Assembly (NCBI GenBank): GCA_035222895.1
Contig: JAVYIG010000643.1
Location: forward strand, 186,001 to 250,000
Source: Strongylocentrotus droebachiensis
Taxonomy: Eukaryota > Echinodermata > Echinoidea > Camarodonta > Strongylocentrotidae
DNA: 64,000 nucleotides
Direction of reading: 5' to 3'
Part shown: positions 41,310 through 54,000 of the stretch, one piece after another
Position numbering within the stretch: position 1 is the first letter of the stretch
How the letters are laid out: each line of letters starts with the position of its first letter
Notes under the pieces: generated by a model
The model's database searches: none
Told to the model about the DNA's origin: nothing
The model's input: only the letters and a program-made list of their open reading frames with translations
Program-made: the position numbers and the translations under genes

Positions 41310-42637
41310 AGACTCGTATATTTATTATATGAACATATAATTGTGCTAACCTTTTCCCTCTCCTTCCCTACCTGTGTAATGGTAATGAGAAGGGGGAACA
41401 AAGTTGAATATTTGTCTAAATCGACACTTGTACTTTCAAAAACAAGTAGGAAAAAATACATCCATTTTCAAATTGTTATTTTTGAGTTATATCTCCTTAC
41501 AGCAATACCTCAACGAGTATAATAAAGGAATTTGAACTTCCAAAGTTTAAATAGAAACCTATAACCTTTGTAAAAGAAAAAGTGTACATATTACTTTTAA
41601 AGATAGTATATGAAGGGAATAGGGTCAAATCTGTGAGTGAGACATTCATGTCTATCATAACATGCATGTATCTCTCGTTAAGTGCGAGTTAAACTTCACC
41701 ATTAACAGAAACTTCATGATTATTCATTTATTTATAAACTTTTGTAAGAAAAATTTCCTGTATTTTACCCTAACTCACTGTAGGAGACAAACATTGTGTT
41801 TGTCTCACTCCTGAATGGGAACATTTCCTTTAACAATTCAGTTGCTTTCTTTGCCTCGTTGCACGGTCGCTCATGCAATTTTACACAAAACAATAGGCTC
41901 CGCTGCCACTTGATGAAGGGATTGCTTTATGCAACACAATGGCTTTGCCAAAATGCCAGTCTATTATCTCCATGACAACACTTTGTATACATTATCTGTT
42001 GCTATGTCGTGTCAATCTCTGACAATGTTTTAAGATGCTAAGAAAAACTTTCGTTCAAAAGGTATGCATACAAATTGGTAAATTACTGGTGCCTGTAGGT
42101 AGGTTCCCAGACGTGATTCCAACAAGTTATAGGCATCTAGAACTTAAAAATACATACAGTCATGTATCAGAGAGTTTCATCTCTCCGCATTATGCTTTCA
42201 AATATCTTGCAAACACATGTACCCTGAAAATGAGCGCTAATAGACTGACCCACAGGTACAGAGACACATGGCATTTATCAGGACACTATAACCCAAAGTT
42301 AACCTAAATTCAAAGAAACAGTGGTCCATTTCTGCACTCTTTGCAAAGGGGTAGTATTCTGAAAACTGTTAATGTTTATGTGGGTACAAGGATTATTGAT
42401 TAATTAGTTAATTATCATAACAAATCTAAATTAGGACGAGTAATGAGACAATTTCTGCACAAAAGGCAATAAACATTTGAGCTTCCTTCACTGAGACCCG
42501 CATTAATGAAAGGGGTTTAAAATCTGGAATGATTGAAACAACCTTCATTTTGTCCATGCTACCTCGACACACCATTTTACAGTCAGTAACAATTAATAAA
42601 CCCATTTTAACTTGGTAAATATCATCTTAAAGGTGGT
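41310..42637. other. Intergenic, no gene seen
   Basis: No recognisable gene. TTAAAGGTGGTG at 42628, just before the tandem repeat, resembles one end of a TTAA MITE, but no partner was found. Confidence 0.5.
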
Positions 42638-43009
42638 GACTAAGGGAGTTAGAAATATGCAGTGAAGAGAGATTGTTACCTTATCTCACATATATAAATC
42701 AATGATACAGCATACATAAGTGCGTTATTATCAATACATGTAGTGTTAACAATCTCATATTGACCAAGGGAGATAGAAATATGCAGTGAAGAGAGATTGT
42801 TACCTTATCTCACATATATAAATCAATGATACAGCATACATAAGAGTGTTATTATCAATACATGTAGTGTTAACAATCTCATATTGACCAAGGGAGTTAG
42901 AAATATGCAGTGAAGAGAGAATGTTACCTTATCTCACATATATAAATCAATGATACAGCATACATAAGAGCGTTATTATCAATACATGTAGTGTTAACAA
43001 TCTCATATT
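42638..43009. repeat. Three tandem copies of a 124-bp unit
   Basis: Units 42638-42761, 42762-42885 and 42886-43009 are almost identical, each starting GAC(T/C)AAGGGAG(T/A)TAGAAA and ending AACAATCTCATATT. Very low divergence suggests recent expansion or conversion. Confidence 0.9.
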
Positions 43010-45365
43010 GAAGATGGCTTGAATCATACGGTCAATTAGAAACATAAAGACACAGTGTACAGTATAAAAAAAAGGATGACATATACATTAAAGCAATCTT
43101 ATATACAACACATGAAAAATGAAGGATTTCTCTTACAGGGCATAGACAACATATTTCTCACACAGAGAAGGTTAAAGGACAAAAGAACGATTTACTTCTA
43201 CTTTTTTTATTGGTTCTACATAACAATGTAAATAATTTCAGCTTAGAGAATTTACGGTCATAGATAGGCTGGCATCCATGCGCATTTGCATTGTTTAAGA
43301 CGAGGGCTGGTTATATAATGAAACATGTACCTACAATTAATAAGATAAAATGCTTGCGATTTGTTTTCCTTACTCCTAAGAATAGTCAACCTGGAATAAG
43401 ACTTGGGAATGGACCCCTATTGAGATTTAACCCATCTGCTTCTACAGACTGAGTAGTGCAGCTAACGGACTTTAGCCAACTTTAGTAGGTTCACACGACC
43501 AACAGGATGATGCTTAAACCCAGGAAAATTTCCACAGATCTGAGAAGGCGTGGATAATGTGTAAATCTACCTCAGAAGACGGGTACACTATTCTGTTTGC
43601 ATTAGATCTGAATATGGTGCGTTTCTACAGAAGGGCGTACATGGAACAGCTTTAAAAAGTTAGGAAATTAAACGCATTTGAAATCCTGTAGAAACATGCT
43701 GATTGGCTTACAGTGTACCAATCCCTAACATATATCTTGTTCTGTACGTTATTAGTTCCATGTCGTAATACTTTACTCAAAATACAGGCTTAGATACACT
43801 CTCAATTTGAACAAGAGCAAGTTGTGAGTAGGCTATTTGATGCACCTGTACGTGCTTGTAAGGAGATTTTGCAAGTTTTAAAGCCCCACTGCACTACTTA
43901 TAGCCACTTCCGCCCTCTATATAGCAAACAATGCCTAATCAGTGCCTGTTGGTCCCCCATGTGATGAGATAACCACCTGTCAGTGACCTTGCATGGTGGT
44001 CTAATCCCCCCTAGCAAAACTAGTGCAGATATGCTTTCATACAATACAGCATTACACGAACGCAGAAAATAAAGAAATTATGCTACAAATTCACACTTAT
44101 CCTGAGCTGCCAGATCAAAATTGATTCCTGTTCAACATTCAAGCAATCAAAAAGAAAAAGAAAAATGAAAAGATATTTGTAATGCAACCTAAAACAAACT
44201 CTACAAAGATACTGCTCATCTACTTACAAGGAATCATCAAATAGAAAAGTTAATGAATATCTTTCATAAGTCGCAAATAATATCTCGCCAAGAAAACTGC
44301 AATCATAAACGATCTTAGACAATGGCAGGTTGCGACGGATATAAGTTTTACAGTGATATGCTATAATTTAAACCGCAATTCTCCAACATAACTAGAAAAG
44401 TATAAAGTTACAGCTTAGCCTGTCAAGCGACCACCTCTCTATAAAGGCCACCTGTCTATACTGGTCACCTATATTGTTTCCATTTAGTAAGAAATGTGCG
44501 TTGTAGAGCCTGTATAGAACGAACACCTTTTTACAGTGGCCCATTTTCCCAGTTCCCTTGGTCTCTTAGAAGCTTTGATAGTGTTGTACTTGGAGCTTAC
44601 ATTAACAAGTTTTGATGATATTTTTAATTCAAGACCATTACTGCAAATTAATAGAAGTTAAAGCTCTCCTAAAGCTCATACATGTATATTTGGGAATGTA
44701 TCATGTCAGGTTTATATGAATATAGCCACTTTCAATGAGGCACTTTTCATCTTGGAACTTTTTACTAGCTTTAGATCAAAATCCACAGTGCATTGATCTT
44801 TGAATTCCCCCCCCCCCCCCCCCCCTGATGTACAGTTTCAAAATTCCGGGATCATTTTTGAATTACTTCATAGACAACCGTCAAGTGGATACGCCATTTG
44901 GGAACTAGACAAGAGACCGACTCCTCCTTCCTTTGGGGAATGATGAAATTCTCAGATTTTTTCATAAAATGAGCTACCGTTATTTTTCTCAAAATCCTTG
45001 ACCTTTCCCAGACTGGAAAAAGAGGAACATATTTTCATTTCTTGCCTGATTAAGTCCAGGATAGATGGAGACCATGTAAAGCACTAAGGCTTGTATCAGC
45101 AAACAGAATTACCTTGAAAAGTAGCGTGAATCATATCAAATCTTCTTATAAAAAGATCAAAATTGTATAGCCTACATTACAGCTTGTCCATTTCTATGAA
45201 AATAATTTCAAGAAAAAATGCGAGTTACGTCCTTATGCAAACTCTGTGTGCGCAAGTGGTGGGTATACATAAATATATAGGATAAACAATGCCCTAATTC
45301 TCAAAAGGAAACAAAAGTGAGTTGAGTCCTTTCAACTCTACAAAGTAAGTGGCTAAAGCACACAC
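43010..45365. other. Intergenic, no gene seen apart from the family A copy at 43878
   Basis: A poly-C run of about 21 bases lies at 44806-44825. Otherwise nothing recognised. Confidence 0.5.
43878..44037 (-). mobile_element. Family A repeat, copy 4
   Basis: Starts TTAAAGCCCCACTGCACTAC and ends AAACTAGTGCAGATATGCTT, so both inverted ends are visible. Internally deleted compared with copies 1, 2 and 5 (lacks the stretch between the CCCCCATG and GAGATAACC motifs). Confidence 0.75.
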
Positions 45366-45996
45366 ATGTGACCCGCTACAGCAAAACCTGACGCTTCATG
45401 GCAAATCCCATTGTCCCATAGGAGTCTATAAACATATTTTTGCTTCAGGGACCAGCATAAGATTTTAAAATAGTCGGATAGTACATTTAATCAAAATAGT
45501 TTTAAAGATAAAATGAAGTTAAAAGACTATCTAGAATTATTTGTAATTATTTTTTTGAAACTATAAATGCATCCACTTGTCGAGGGGAATTAGTTTAAAC
45601 AATGCGGTCAAAAGAATGAAAATTTCTGGATATATCGCTCACTGTTTTCCATTTTTAATTTACCACTTCTGAGTTGATCCCTGACACATTTGGTACCGAT
45701 AGAAAAAGAAAAGCGTGAACATTTCAAATATGGCGGTCCCAAATAAAAATGGAGTGTATGTGTGCATTTGTTAAAGTGTGAAAATGGAGCTGAATGCTCC
45801 ACTTTAAACTCTAATATCTTAAAATTAAGTTTCAACAGTTAAAATCATGAATATAGCAATAACTTTGTCAAACTTTAATCAATTCCTTTGAATGAGGAAT
45901 CATATGAAAGGTAATTTCTTACTCTTTTCAGTGGTACCAAGAACTCCATTTTAAATTCCACCATGAAGTGTCGAGTTTTGCCATAGCAGGTCACAT
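45366..45996. mobile_element. 630-bp TIR element
   Basis: ATGTGACCCGCTACAGCAAA at the left pairs with ATGTGACCTGCTATGGCAAA from the right strand, over about 36 bases including CACTTCATGG. No coding inside. Confidence 0.65.
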
Positions 45997-46317
45997 ATAT
46001 AAACAAACAAGAACTACATATACAGGTATACTGCCTATAAAAATTAGGCAATGCATATTTATCGTCAACACAATTCAATAATGTAAATATCAAACTCCAA
46101 TTTCTTACATGTACATTTATTTACCTAGGTATGTGAATACTATGGACTAGGATTCCTGTTCCCAGTATTCATTCAAAAAAATGTATTTGTACAGAAGTTT
46201 GATGGGTGAACTATTCAATAATTCTAGTTTGCATATAAGAATATGCCTAGAGAATCAGATTCTTCTTCAAAATAATATTTGATGGTCTTATTCATGCCCT
46301 ACTCTGGCAAACCACAT

Positions 46318-46614
46318 CTGGGGAAAGTTTCAAAAGACTAAGATAGACTTTAAGTTGGACTTAGCTATGGCAGGCCATTCATGCCACTGGTTGCTCTCAC
46401 TATTGGTCTCGCAATTATGATCTTTAGATACTATTTTTTCCCTCAATAATGAACTATCAACAAATGTCCAATTCTGTAGATCTGTGACCACGATTTATAC
46501 GTCTCTTGAGAAAACAAAGCCAGGAATGGTTAAGAGGAACTAGTGGCATGAACGGACTGTCATAGTTAAGTCTAACTTTAAGTCGTTCTTAGTCTTTGTG
46601 AAACACTCCCCAGG
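46318..46614. mobile_element. Foldback MITE, family B, copy 1
   Basis: Inverted ends CTGGGGA(A)GTTTCAC...GACTAAGA with arms of about 70 bases, including AAGTTGGACTTAGCTATG(G/A)C. A second copy is at 51847-52134. Confidence 0.75.
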
Positions 46615-47358
46615 AATACGTTGCAAAAATTATGGTAGAAGTATCGCTTGCAGTTATTCAGAATTCTTGTGAATTCATCGTTGACTGGAATATCCCATAA
46701 CATTTCATAGCATTCCATAACATTCTATAAGAATGCACCGCTGAATGTAAATGACATTTTATTCTAGCTTTTTAACAGCATGAGAATCACTTGCAGTTAT
46801 TCTGAATTCTCATGAATTCAAAACTGACTGGAATATCCCATAACATTCCATAAGAATACAACACTGAATGGAAATGCCTTTGTTTGATTGTATTCTTTTG
46901 CCATGCGATAGTTTTGCCAAAGTAGGGCAGAATTTCTGCCATGAGTTAAAGAAGAAATTATGGATATAGGGTGCTACATATATAATCATTTCAAAGGTAT
47001 CTGTAGCTAACAACTTTAAAAGAAAATAATACATGTATATTAGTGTTTTAATGCCACGCATGTGTATATCTCCCTAAAGTATAACAGTAACTTATCATGC
47101 AATATAATATTCGCAATTGTATGTCAGAGTTCACAAACTGCCTCATTTTGTTTGAGGAACCCATTTGAAAAAGGTAGCGAAAACTTATCTTATTTATCTA
47201 CAACTTTCATTCCCATTGAAGTACTTTCAATGCACTGGCAATGCTTTTGAAAGTCTACAAGTCTTCAAAGTGTACAGTGTTCAAAGTTGATTTAAGTACC
47301 TTCCAAGCACTCTTATACCTTGGAGCACATTGTAACTAGGTTTAAATAATCAAAAGGT
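46615..47358. other. Downstream flank of SIAH, no gene seen
   Basis: Two related AGAATTC-containing segments (46655-46730 and 46795-46865) repeat CTGGAATATCCCATAACATT. Confidence 0.5.
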
Positions 47359-47559
47359 TTAAACAATCAAACAAATTCCCAGAAGAAATATCGCATAGAG
47401 GAGGACAAGAGAGAGATGGGGAGAAAAAGGCAGGAAAAGAGAGTGAACATAAAGAACAAGCAGATCGAGAAAATGAGTTTGATGGTAATGGTGAGAAAGC
47501 GGATGGAAAGAGAAAGGAGAAAGAAAGAAAAGAGAGTGAGACATAGAAATGAGAGAGAG

Positions 47560-47672
47560 TTGGAAAGCGAGAGAGCTGAGATAGAGCAAGAGTGAGAGGA
47601 GAGAGAAAGAGAAAGAGAGAGAGTGAGAAAGAGAGTGAGAGAAAGAGAGAGAGAGAGAGAGGGAAGAGAGAT
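47560..47672. repeat. (GA)n microsatellite
   Basis: Imperfect GAGAGA run below the SIAH stop codon; a looser GA-rich tract extends left to about 47395. Confidence 0.85.
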
Positions 47673-47912
47673 AACGAATGAGACTTGTCATTGTCTATTC
47701 ATCAAATCACAGCCCCCTGCGTACAAAGTCTTTCCAAATTCTGCTGGCCCCAAACCTCAGCATACATGGAATCAACATAGCTAAACCCCTTCCAAGTACA
47801 CGCCCAATAATTATATGTAGCACCCTAATCAACAACAACAAAAATTATCAAACCTACAAAAAAAAATACAAAAAAATGACACAAGATTGCACTTTAATAG
47901 TTGTAGCCGCTT

Positions 47913-48090
47913 TCAGCACATTGATATCGTGACGTTAATGCCAAGGTTACCGTTCTCCGCGAAGAGTTGAGCGATACTGGAGTCAAAGACTAGACAATCG
48001 CTGTTCATGATGGCGGCCTGGACACCTTCATGGATGGAGCGGGGCGTGGCTTCCCATGACAACCGTCTCCGGTGGCCGTTGAGTTCTAAC
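47913..48090 (-). CDS. SIAH1: SIAH last coding exon
   Basis: 178 nt from the acceptor CTCACAG (ending 48091) to TGA at 47915-47913. It encodes [20 protein letters not shown] through [12 protein letters not shown], the invariant C-terminus of the SINA domain. No convincing AATAAA was found in the next few hundred bases on the minus strand, so the 3' end is not placed. Confidence 0.93.
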
Positions 48091-51000
48091 CTGTGAGGGG
48101 AAGAGAAAGAGAAGGTCATGTTTCTGGTCACAAATTGTGCTTGGATGATAGTATTAATCTCTTAATATGAAAGAGTTTCATTAAGATGGTTGTAATAATG
48201 GTTTGGATGTGATACAAGAACTTTCAAACCAATATTAATACCTGTTTCTTATAAAGTGCTTCTTATAAAGCCTGTCTGCACTAGTTTGGCCAGGTGGGAT
48301 TAGACCTCCCTGCCTGCAAGGCCACTGACAGGTGGTTATCTCATCAAATCAGCTCTTAATTAACATAAGGAAAAGAGGATCATGGGGGACCAACAAGCAC
48401 CGATTAGGCATTGTTTGCTATATAGCGGGCGCAAGTAGCTATAAGTAGTGCAGCGGAGCTTTAACTGACCAACATGTTTACAGTATTAGTATAACCCCTG
48501 GATTAATTACTATTCTGCACATTACATTAAACATTCATCACTCCCAGGGGAGCATTTCAACTAGTCGAATACCCATTTTAACACCTGGGTAGAGAGGAGC
48601 ATTGAAGATAAAATGTCTTGCTCGAGGACAAAGTATAGATACAATATCTCAGTTGTAAAATAGTGTCTGTTTGGAGCAAGAAGTGGGTTATCTGTGAGTT
48701 TAAGTACATACGTGTTAGCTAATGCCCTTTTCACTCCAAGCATAGAATATACATGTCACAACACCATTCCGGGCCTGTTTCACAAAACTTGTTATCAATA
48801 AAAGGTAACAATAACTGTTATAAGCTACTGAAATCATGGCATTTGATTGGCTAACAGCAAATTTGTCATAGGAACAAGTTTGATGAAACAGGGCCCTGGG
48901 GGGTGTTTCACAAAACTTGATATCAATAACAAGTTACAAGCTACTGTTATAAGCTACTGAAATCATGGCATCTGATTGGCTGAGAGCAAATTTGTCATAG
49001 AAATTTATCATTTGATATAGATAACAAGTTTTGTGAAACAGGGCCCTGGTTCTCGGTGGATGATACCCTTAACCTACCTATAAGCAAAATTTTCTGCTTG
49101 TTTTCTTGATCCAATTAGTTGGACGATAGCGAAGAACTGTTGCAGTCCGTCATACTTCTCTTGCTTCTCCAAGACCAGCATAAAGTGATGGCCAAAGCAG
49201 CTCTGCATCATTACCCAGTCTACGGCACCAGGGAGATTGATGTCCGTAGCTAGGAATACTATATCTTCACCTGAATAGTACAAACAAATAAAGAAGTTAC
49301 TTCACCAATTCCTAAGACTAGCATAAAGTCATGGCCAAAGCAGCTCTGCATCATAACCCAGTCTACGGCACCAGGGAGATTGATGTCCGTAGCTAGGAAT
49401 ACTATATCTTCACCTGAATAGACCAAAGAATAAAGAAGTTAATTCACTGATCCCTAAGAATAGCATAACGTGATGGCCGAGCAGCTCTGCATCATATCAT
49501 AAACAAAATTGTTTTTCTGTCCCTCCCCCTCCTTTTAAGTAGATCACCTATAAAGATGGTCAAATGTTGAACAGTACTGGAATCACTCTTCATGTTTTTC
49601 TTGATCTACATGTACATTTATGAATATTGTTTGTCTAATTACTTTGTAACGTGGTGATGCTCTGATGCATGACATGATCAAGGAATTTCATAGATGGACT
49701 GCCCTATTTCTTTATTTATCAAGGACTATTTTGTCAAAACTTTTGTATACCTTGTAAGTTTTAATCCCCTTGTGCGTAATTAATTATCACTCAAGGGAAA
49801 GAGAGAAAGATGCCACAGTAGACAAATAGGCTTTCTAGACAGGTTCTATAACACACATTTCTTTCTCAAGAGGTAAAACAAAATACGGATGAAAGGTATA
49901 GATACATGTATGTCATTGGGGACACATCTTATGGAATCCCCCCCTCCCCCCCCCCAAATCTCTTTATCAAAACTATCATGGGTGGTGTTCTTGAAAGCAG
50001 ACTTTAGTCCATAGTACTAAGTATGGAAGGCCAAGTGTCCATATGAATATATTTTTGAATAATTTGATATGCCCCTAAATTACCATGATAACATAATTAT
50101 ATCATAGTTATATTGTTGTTTATTAATTATGTAATTACTTTTTATTTTAATTTAGTGACAGATTAAATTATTTTAAAACATATTCATATGGACACTTGGT
50201 GGACTAAACCATGGACTAAAGTTAGTCCGCTTTCGAGAATACCACGCCATCTGTTTACCTTGTAACGTGGTGATGCTCTTGTGCGCATGCGTGAGATGAG
50301 GCATGACTTGGTCCAGGGAGCCTTGCCATTTACAGGACGCCCCCGGGCACGGACAGGAATAAGGACGAAACTCGCACGTTTCTTCATGGTCCTGCTTCTC
50401 GTTGTAGGACATGGTAGCCACGCAGCCAGACGATGCGTATCGGCACGGGAACATTACGGTCTGGGCTACCTTCTCCATGGCTAGATTGCGGATGCTCCCT
50501 AAAAAGACAAATAAACGAAGGGGTTACGGACATCAGCAAACTAAAAGATTAATATTTAAACTGAAACTAAAAATAATGAAGGACTTAGGAACATAACGGT
50601 CTGGGCTACCTTCTCCATGGCTAGATTGCGGATGCTCCCTGAAAACGAAATATAAATGTCTGATGATGATTGTTTTACCTGACTGCTATAAGAAAGCATG
50701 TATATACTTGTCAGTATACAACCAGTAGACCGATGGCTCTGAGTCCTCTGCGAGGGACTTGGTAATGAGGATTAATACCTCACCAAGGGCACTAGCACAT
50801 CGACTTAGTTTTTAACCCGGGACCTCCCAGTTACGCGACCACTACTCTAACACTGAGCCATGAATGAGATGGAAAGGTTATGGACATCAGCAAACTGAAA
50901 GATTTATATTTCAACTGCTCAATTTACAAATACATCCTACAAAAAAAGTATGGTAAACAAGCCAGGGCAGTCTACAAAGAAAATGTAAAATATGTAACAT

Positions 51001-54000
51001 TGGAAAGTGGAAGAAGTATAAACTGATGCATGCAAACTTGCAAAGCACAAAGTCCCTAGTGGCTGGGCTCAAGGGCGTAGTTCAGAGTTCAAAGGTTGTT
51101 AGATGGTGTAATACGATTTGTATTTCGAGGCATTTTCACAGAATTTTTTTGAGAATTATGACTAAAATTTCATGATTTTTTTTTTTTTGGGGGGGGGGGT
51201 TGAAAAGGAATAGTTGTATGTTAAAACCTAAAAAAGAAAATAATCCTACTAATTCAAGAAAGCCTATTTTTACTCATGAAATATTGATTCATTTACTGAA
51301 AAATAGTTTTGATGCAATAATAATAGTGCAGTATATATCTTTTCCATCTATTAGTGCCTAATAGCATACTGTTTTGTTTCGTTTTGTTTTTCATGACAAA
51401 CAATGAAAGATTTGTTTTTTAGATGGTTTTTATAAAATCCCACCTGTAAAATGTGTTTTGTAAACTTGGGGGCAAAATATTAGCAAAAATATTGTTTTGT
51501 ATTTTCATAATAAACGATGGAAGAATTAAAAATGGTTTCATCACATTTCATCTGTAAAGGTGTTTGCAAACTTGGTTTTAATACAGAGGTTTATATAAAT
51601 TGAGTGTCTTCATAGAAGTTCTTTCCATTGGATTGTGTGTGTATTACATACATGTACACTACTGCAGTGACAGTATACAAATGTCAAAGTGTCTCCTTTC
51701 TGGACTCCAAACAGGAAACATAAATTTGAGATTTCCCGTACACTACTTTCACACTAGCAAGTCTGGCTCCTGTCCAGGTACAGTGTAAGCAGATTCTGAC
51801 AGCCCAAATCTACATTCTTCTTTCTACATAACATCCACAATCATACAGGGGAGTGTTTCACAAAGACTAAGATCGACTTTGAGTTGGACGTAACTATGGC
51901 AGGCTGTTCATGCCACTAGTTCCTCTAACCATTTACTGGCATTGGTCTCTGAAGGGACATAAATCATGGTCACAAATCTACATTTGTTGATAGTTCATTA
52001 TTGAAGGAGAAAATATTATAATCTTAAGATCATAATTGAGAGACCAATAGAGAGAGCAACCAGTGGCATGAATAGCCTGTCATAGTTAAGTCCAACTTAA
52101 AGTTGGTCTTAGTCTTTGTGAAACCCTCCCCAGGTATGCAAATGTTGCAGCTAAGGCCCTTTTTCATAAAACTTGTTATGAATGACAAGCTACAGTAACT
52201 GTTACACAGTATAAGCTACTGAAATCATGGGCATTTGATTGGTTGAGAGCAAATTTTGTCACAGAAATTTAGCATTTGTTATTAATTTTCTATTTATGAA
52301 ACAGGGCTGCTAATGTCTGGCTTTTGTCCAGGCTAGATTCTAACAGCCGAAATCTACAATCTTCTTTCTAAATAACATCCACATGTACATGTACCTGTAC
52401 ATGTATGCAAATATTACAAATGTACATGTATGAATTCAGGTAAAAGTGAAACAATTATTTAATCTTTAACTATCTGTAATTGAAACTACCGGTAGTTACT
52501 CAATACTCACCTATTCTTATTGTTTAACATTTTATCCCATTCTTTTGGCCATTTTTTGTATACAGGGTTTCGTTTACCAAATCCTGCAAATAGCTACATG
52601 TATGTAATTGTTATTGTATTTGTTTAGTTAACTATTTACTTACAATGTATGTGTATTTATTTACTTACTTATTCATTTTTATTCATTCATTTACTTGGCT
52701 ATTTATTTACTTATTCATCTATTGATTTGTATTTTTTGTTTCTATTTTTCAAATTGTAAATAGTAAGCGAACTGTTCATGTGCTGAAACATGTGAAGCCC
52801 TGCTACCTGAACATCTGAAACAAATACTACTGTTCTGGGAGCAAAAAGTCAGTTTCTAAAGGTCTATTTTAAGCAGGAGATACATGTTTCATGTACACTG
52901 TACTGTATTTCCTGTCTTGTTGTTGCAAGCAATACAGCCATGTATATACAGTTTTTTTTTTCTTTGACACAAGCACCTTTTTTTTTTAATAACTGTCCAT
53001 TTCCCTTATAATACTTTGACACAACACCTTTTCTTTTCCAATAACTGTCCTTTCTCTTAAAACAGTGTGCATACTTTTCCTTTCTCCATAACATGCACCC
53101 CTAATTCAAGGCAACTTGGAGCCCCTAAAGGCCCCCATCTCTTTAATTTTCCCTAAATAACGACTAAATTATTCATATCCTAAACCAAGTTTTGTAACTT
53201 TCCAAGTATGTGAAACATTAGTGTTTCCAGACTTACGTTCCATGAGAATGTGATATATATTAAAGCTTAAATTTAAAAGTATGCAACAAAGGCCCTAAAT
53301 TCAACCAATCAACCTTTCATTTTTGAGTTAGAAGGAAAAAAAGCATATCATTTACAGTGAACGGTAAGAATAGTTTGGTTGTTATCTGTGCATGTGCAAT
53401 TGCTACAGATCTACAGTGTACATGTATGTTCATGTATGAATTTCGGTGAAAAGTGAAAAATTCCTTGTGTACTTTCTCATTGTTTTGATTAATAAACTGT
53501 ATGTGGAAGAACTTCATGAGCATTGTCCCCTTGAAGAGAGCTGTTCCTAAAATGCCCTTATATTCTGAATGTTACGAAATAGTTTAAAAATAGCTCTGAC
53601 CACAAAGTGATGACTCATTATGTGTATGTGTGTATTCTCATCTATCCAATAGTCCATTTTGTTAATGTTACCAAATTCAATGCAAACGTCTTTGTGAAGT
53701 GCCTCAATACAAATATTTCATTCACCTGTAATGAACAATTACATGTTTGTAGTCAGAATTCAAAATGCATGCATGTTGCTAGGTAGGGCAAGCCATAATG
53801 TTTTTCCTACCTGGTAAAAACGAATGTATGCAATTCGCATTCTGACTATTGAAATACAATTATTTGCAACAGATTCATAAATGAAATAATTCATATCGAG
53901 CCACTTCACAAAGACGCATTCAATTTGGTTACATTACAAAAATGGCCCAATTCTGATTCTGTATGCAGTGTCTTTCCCTGTATTTAAGTAATTTTCATCA

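Noticed and set aside
42638..43009. CRISPR-like array
   Set aside because: Units are contiguous 124-bp tandem repeats with no spacers, in an animal genome.
47359..47691. 110-codon Ser/Leu-rich frame below SIAH
   Set aside because: Translation of a GA-rich tract on the opposite strand.
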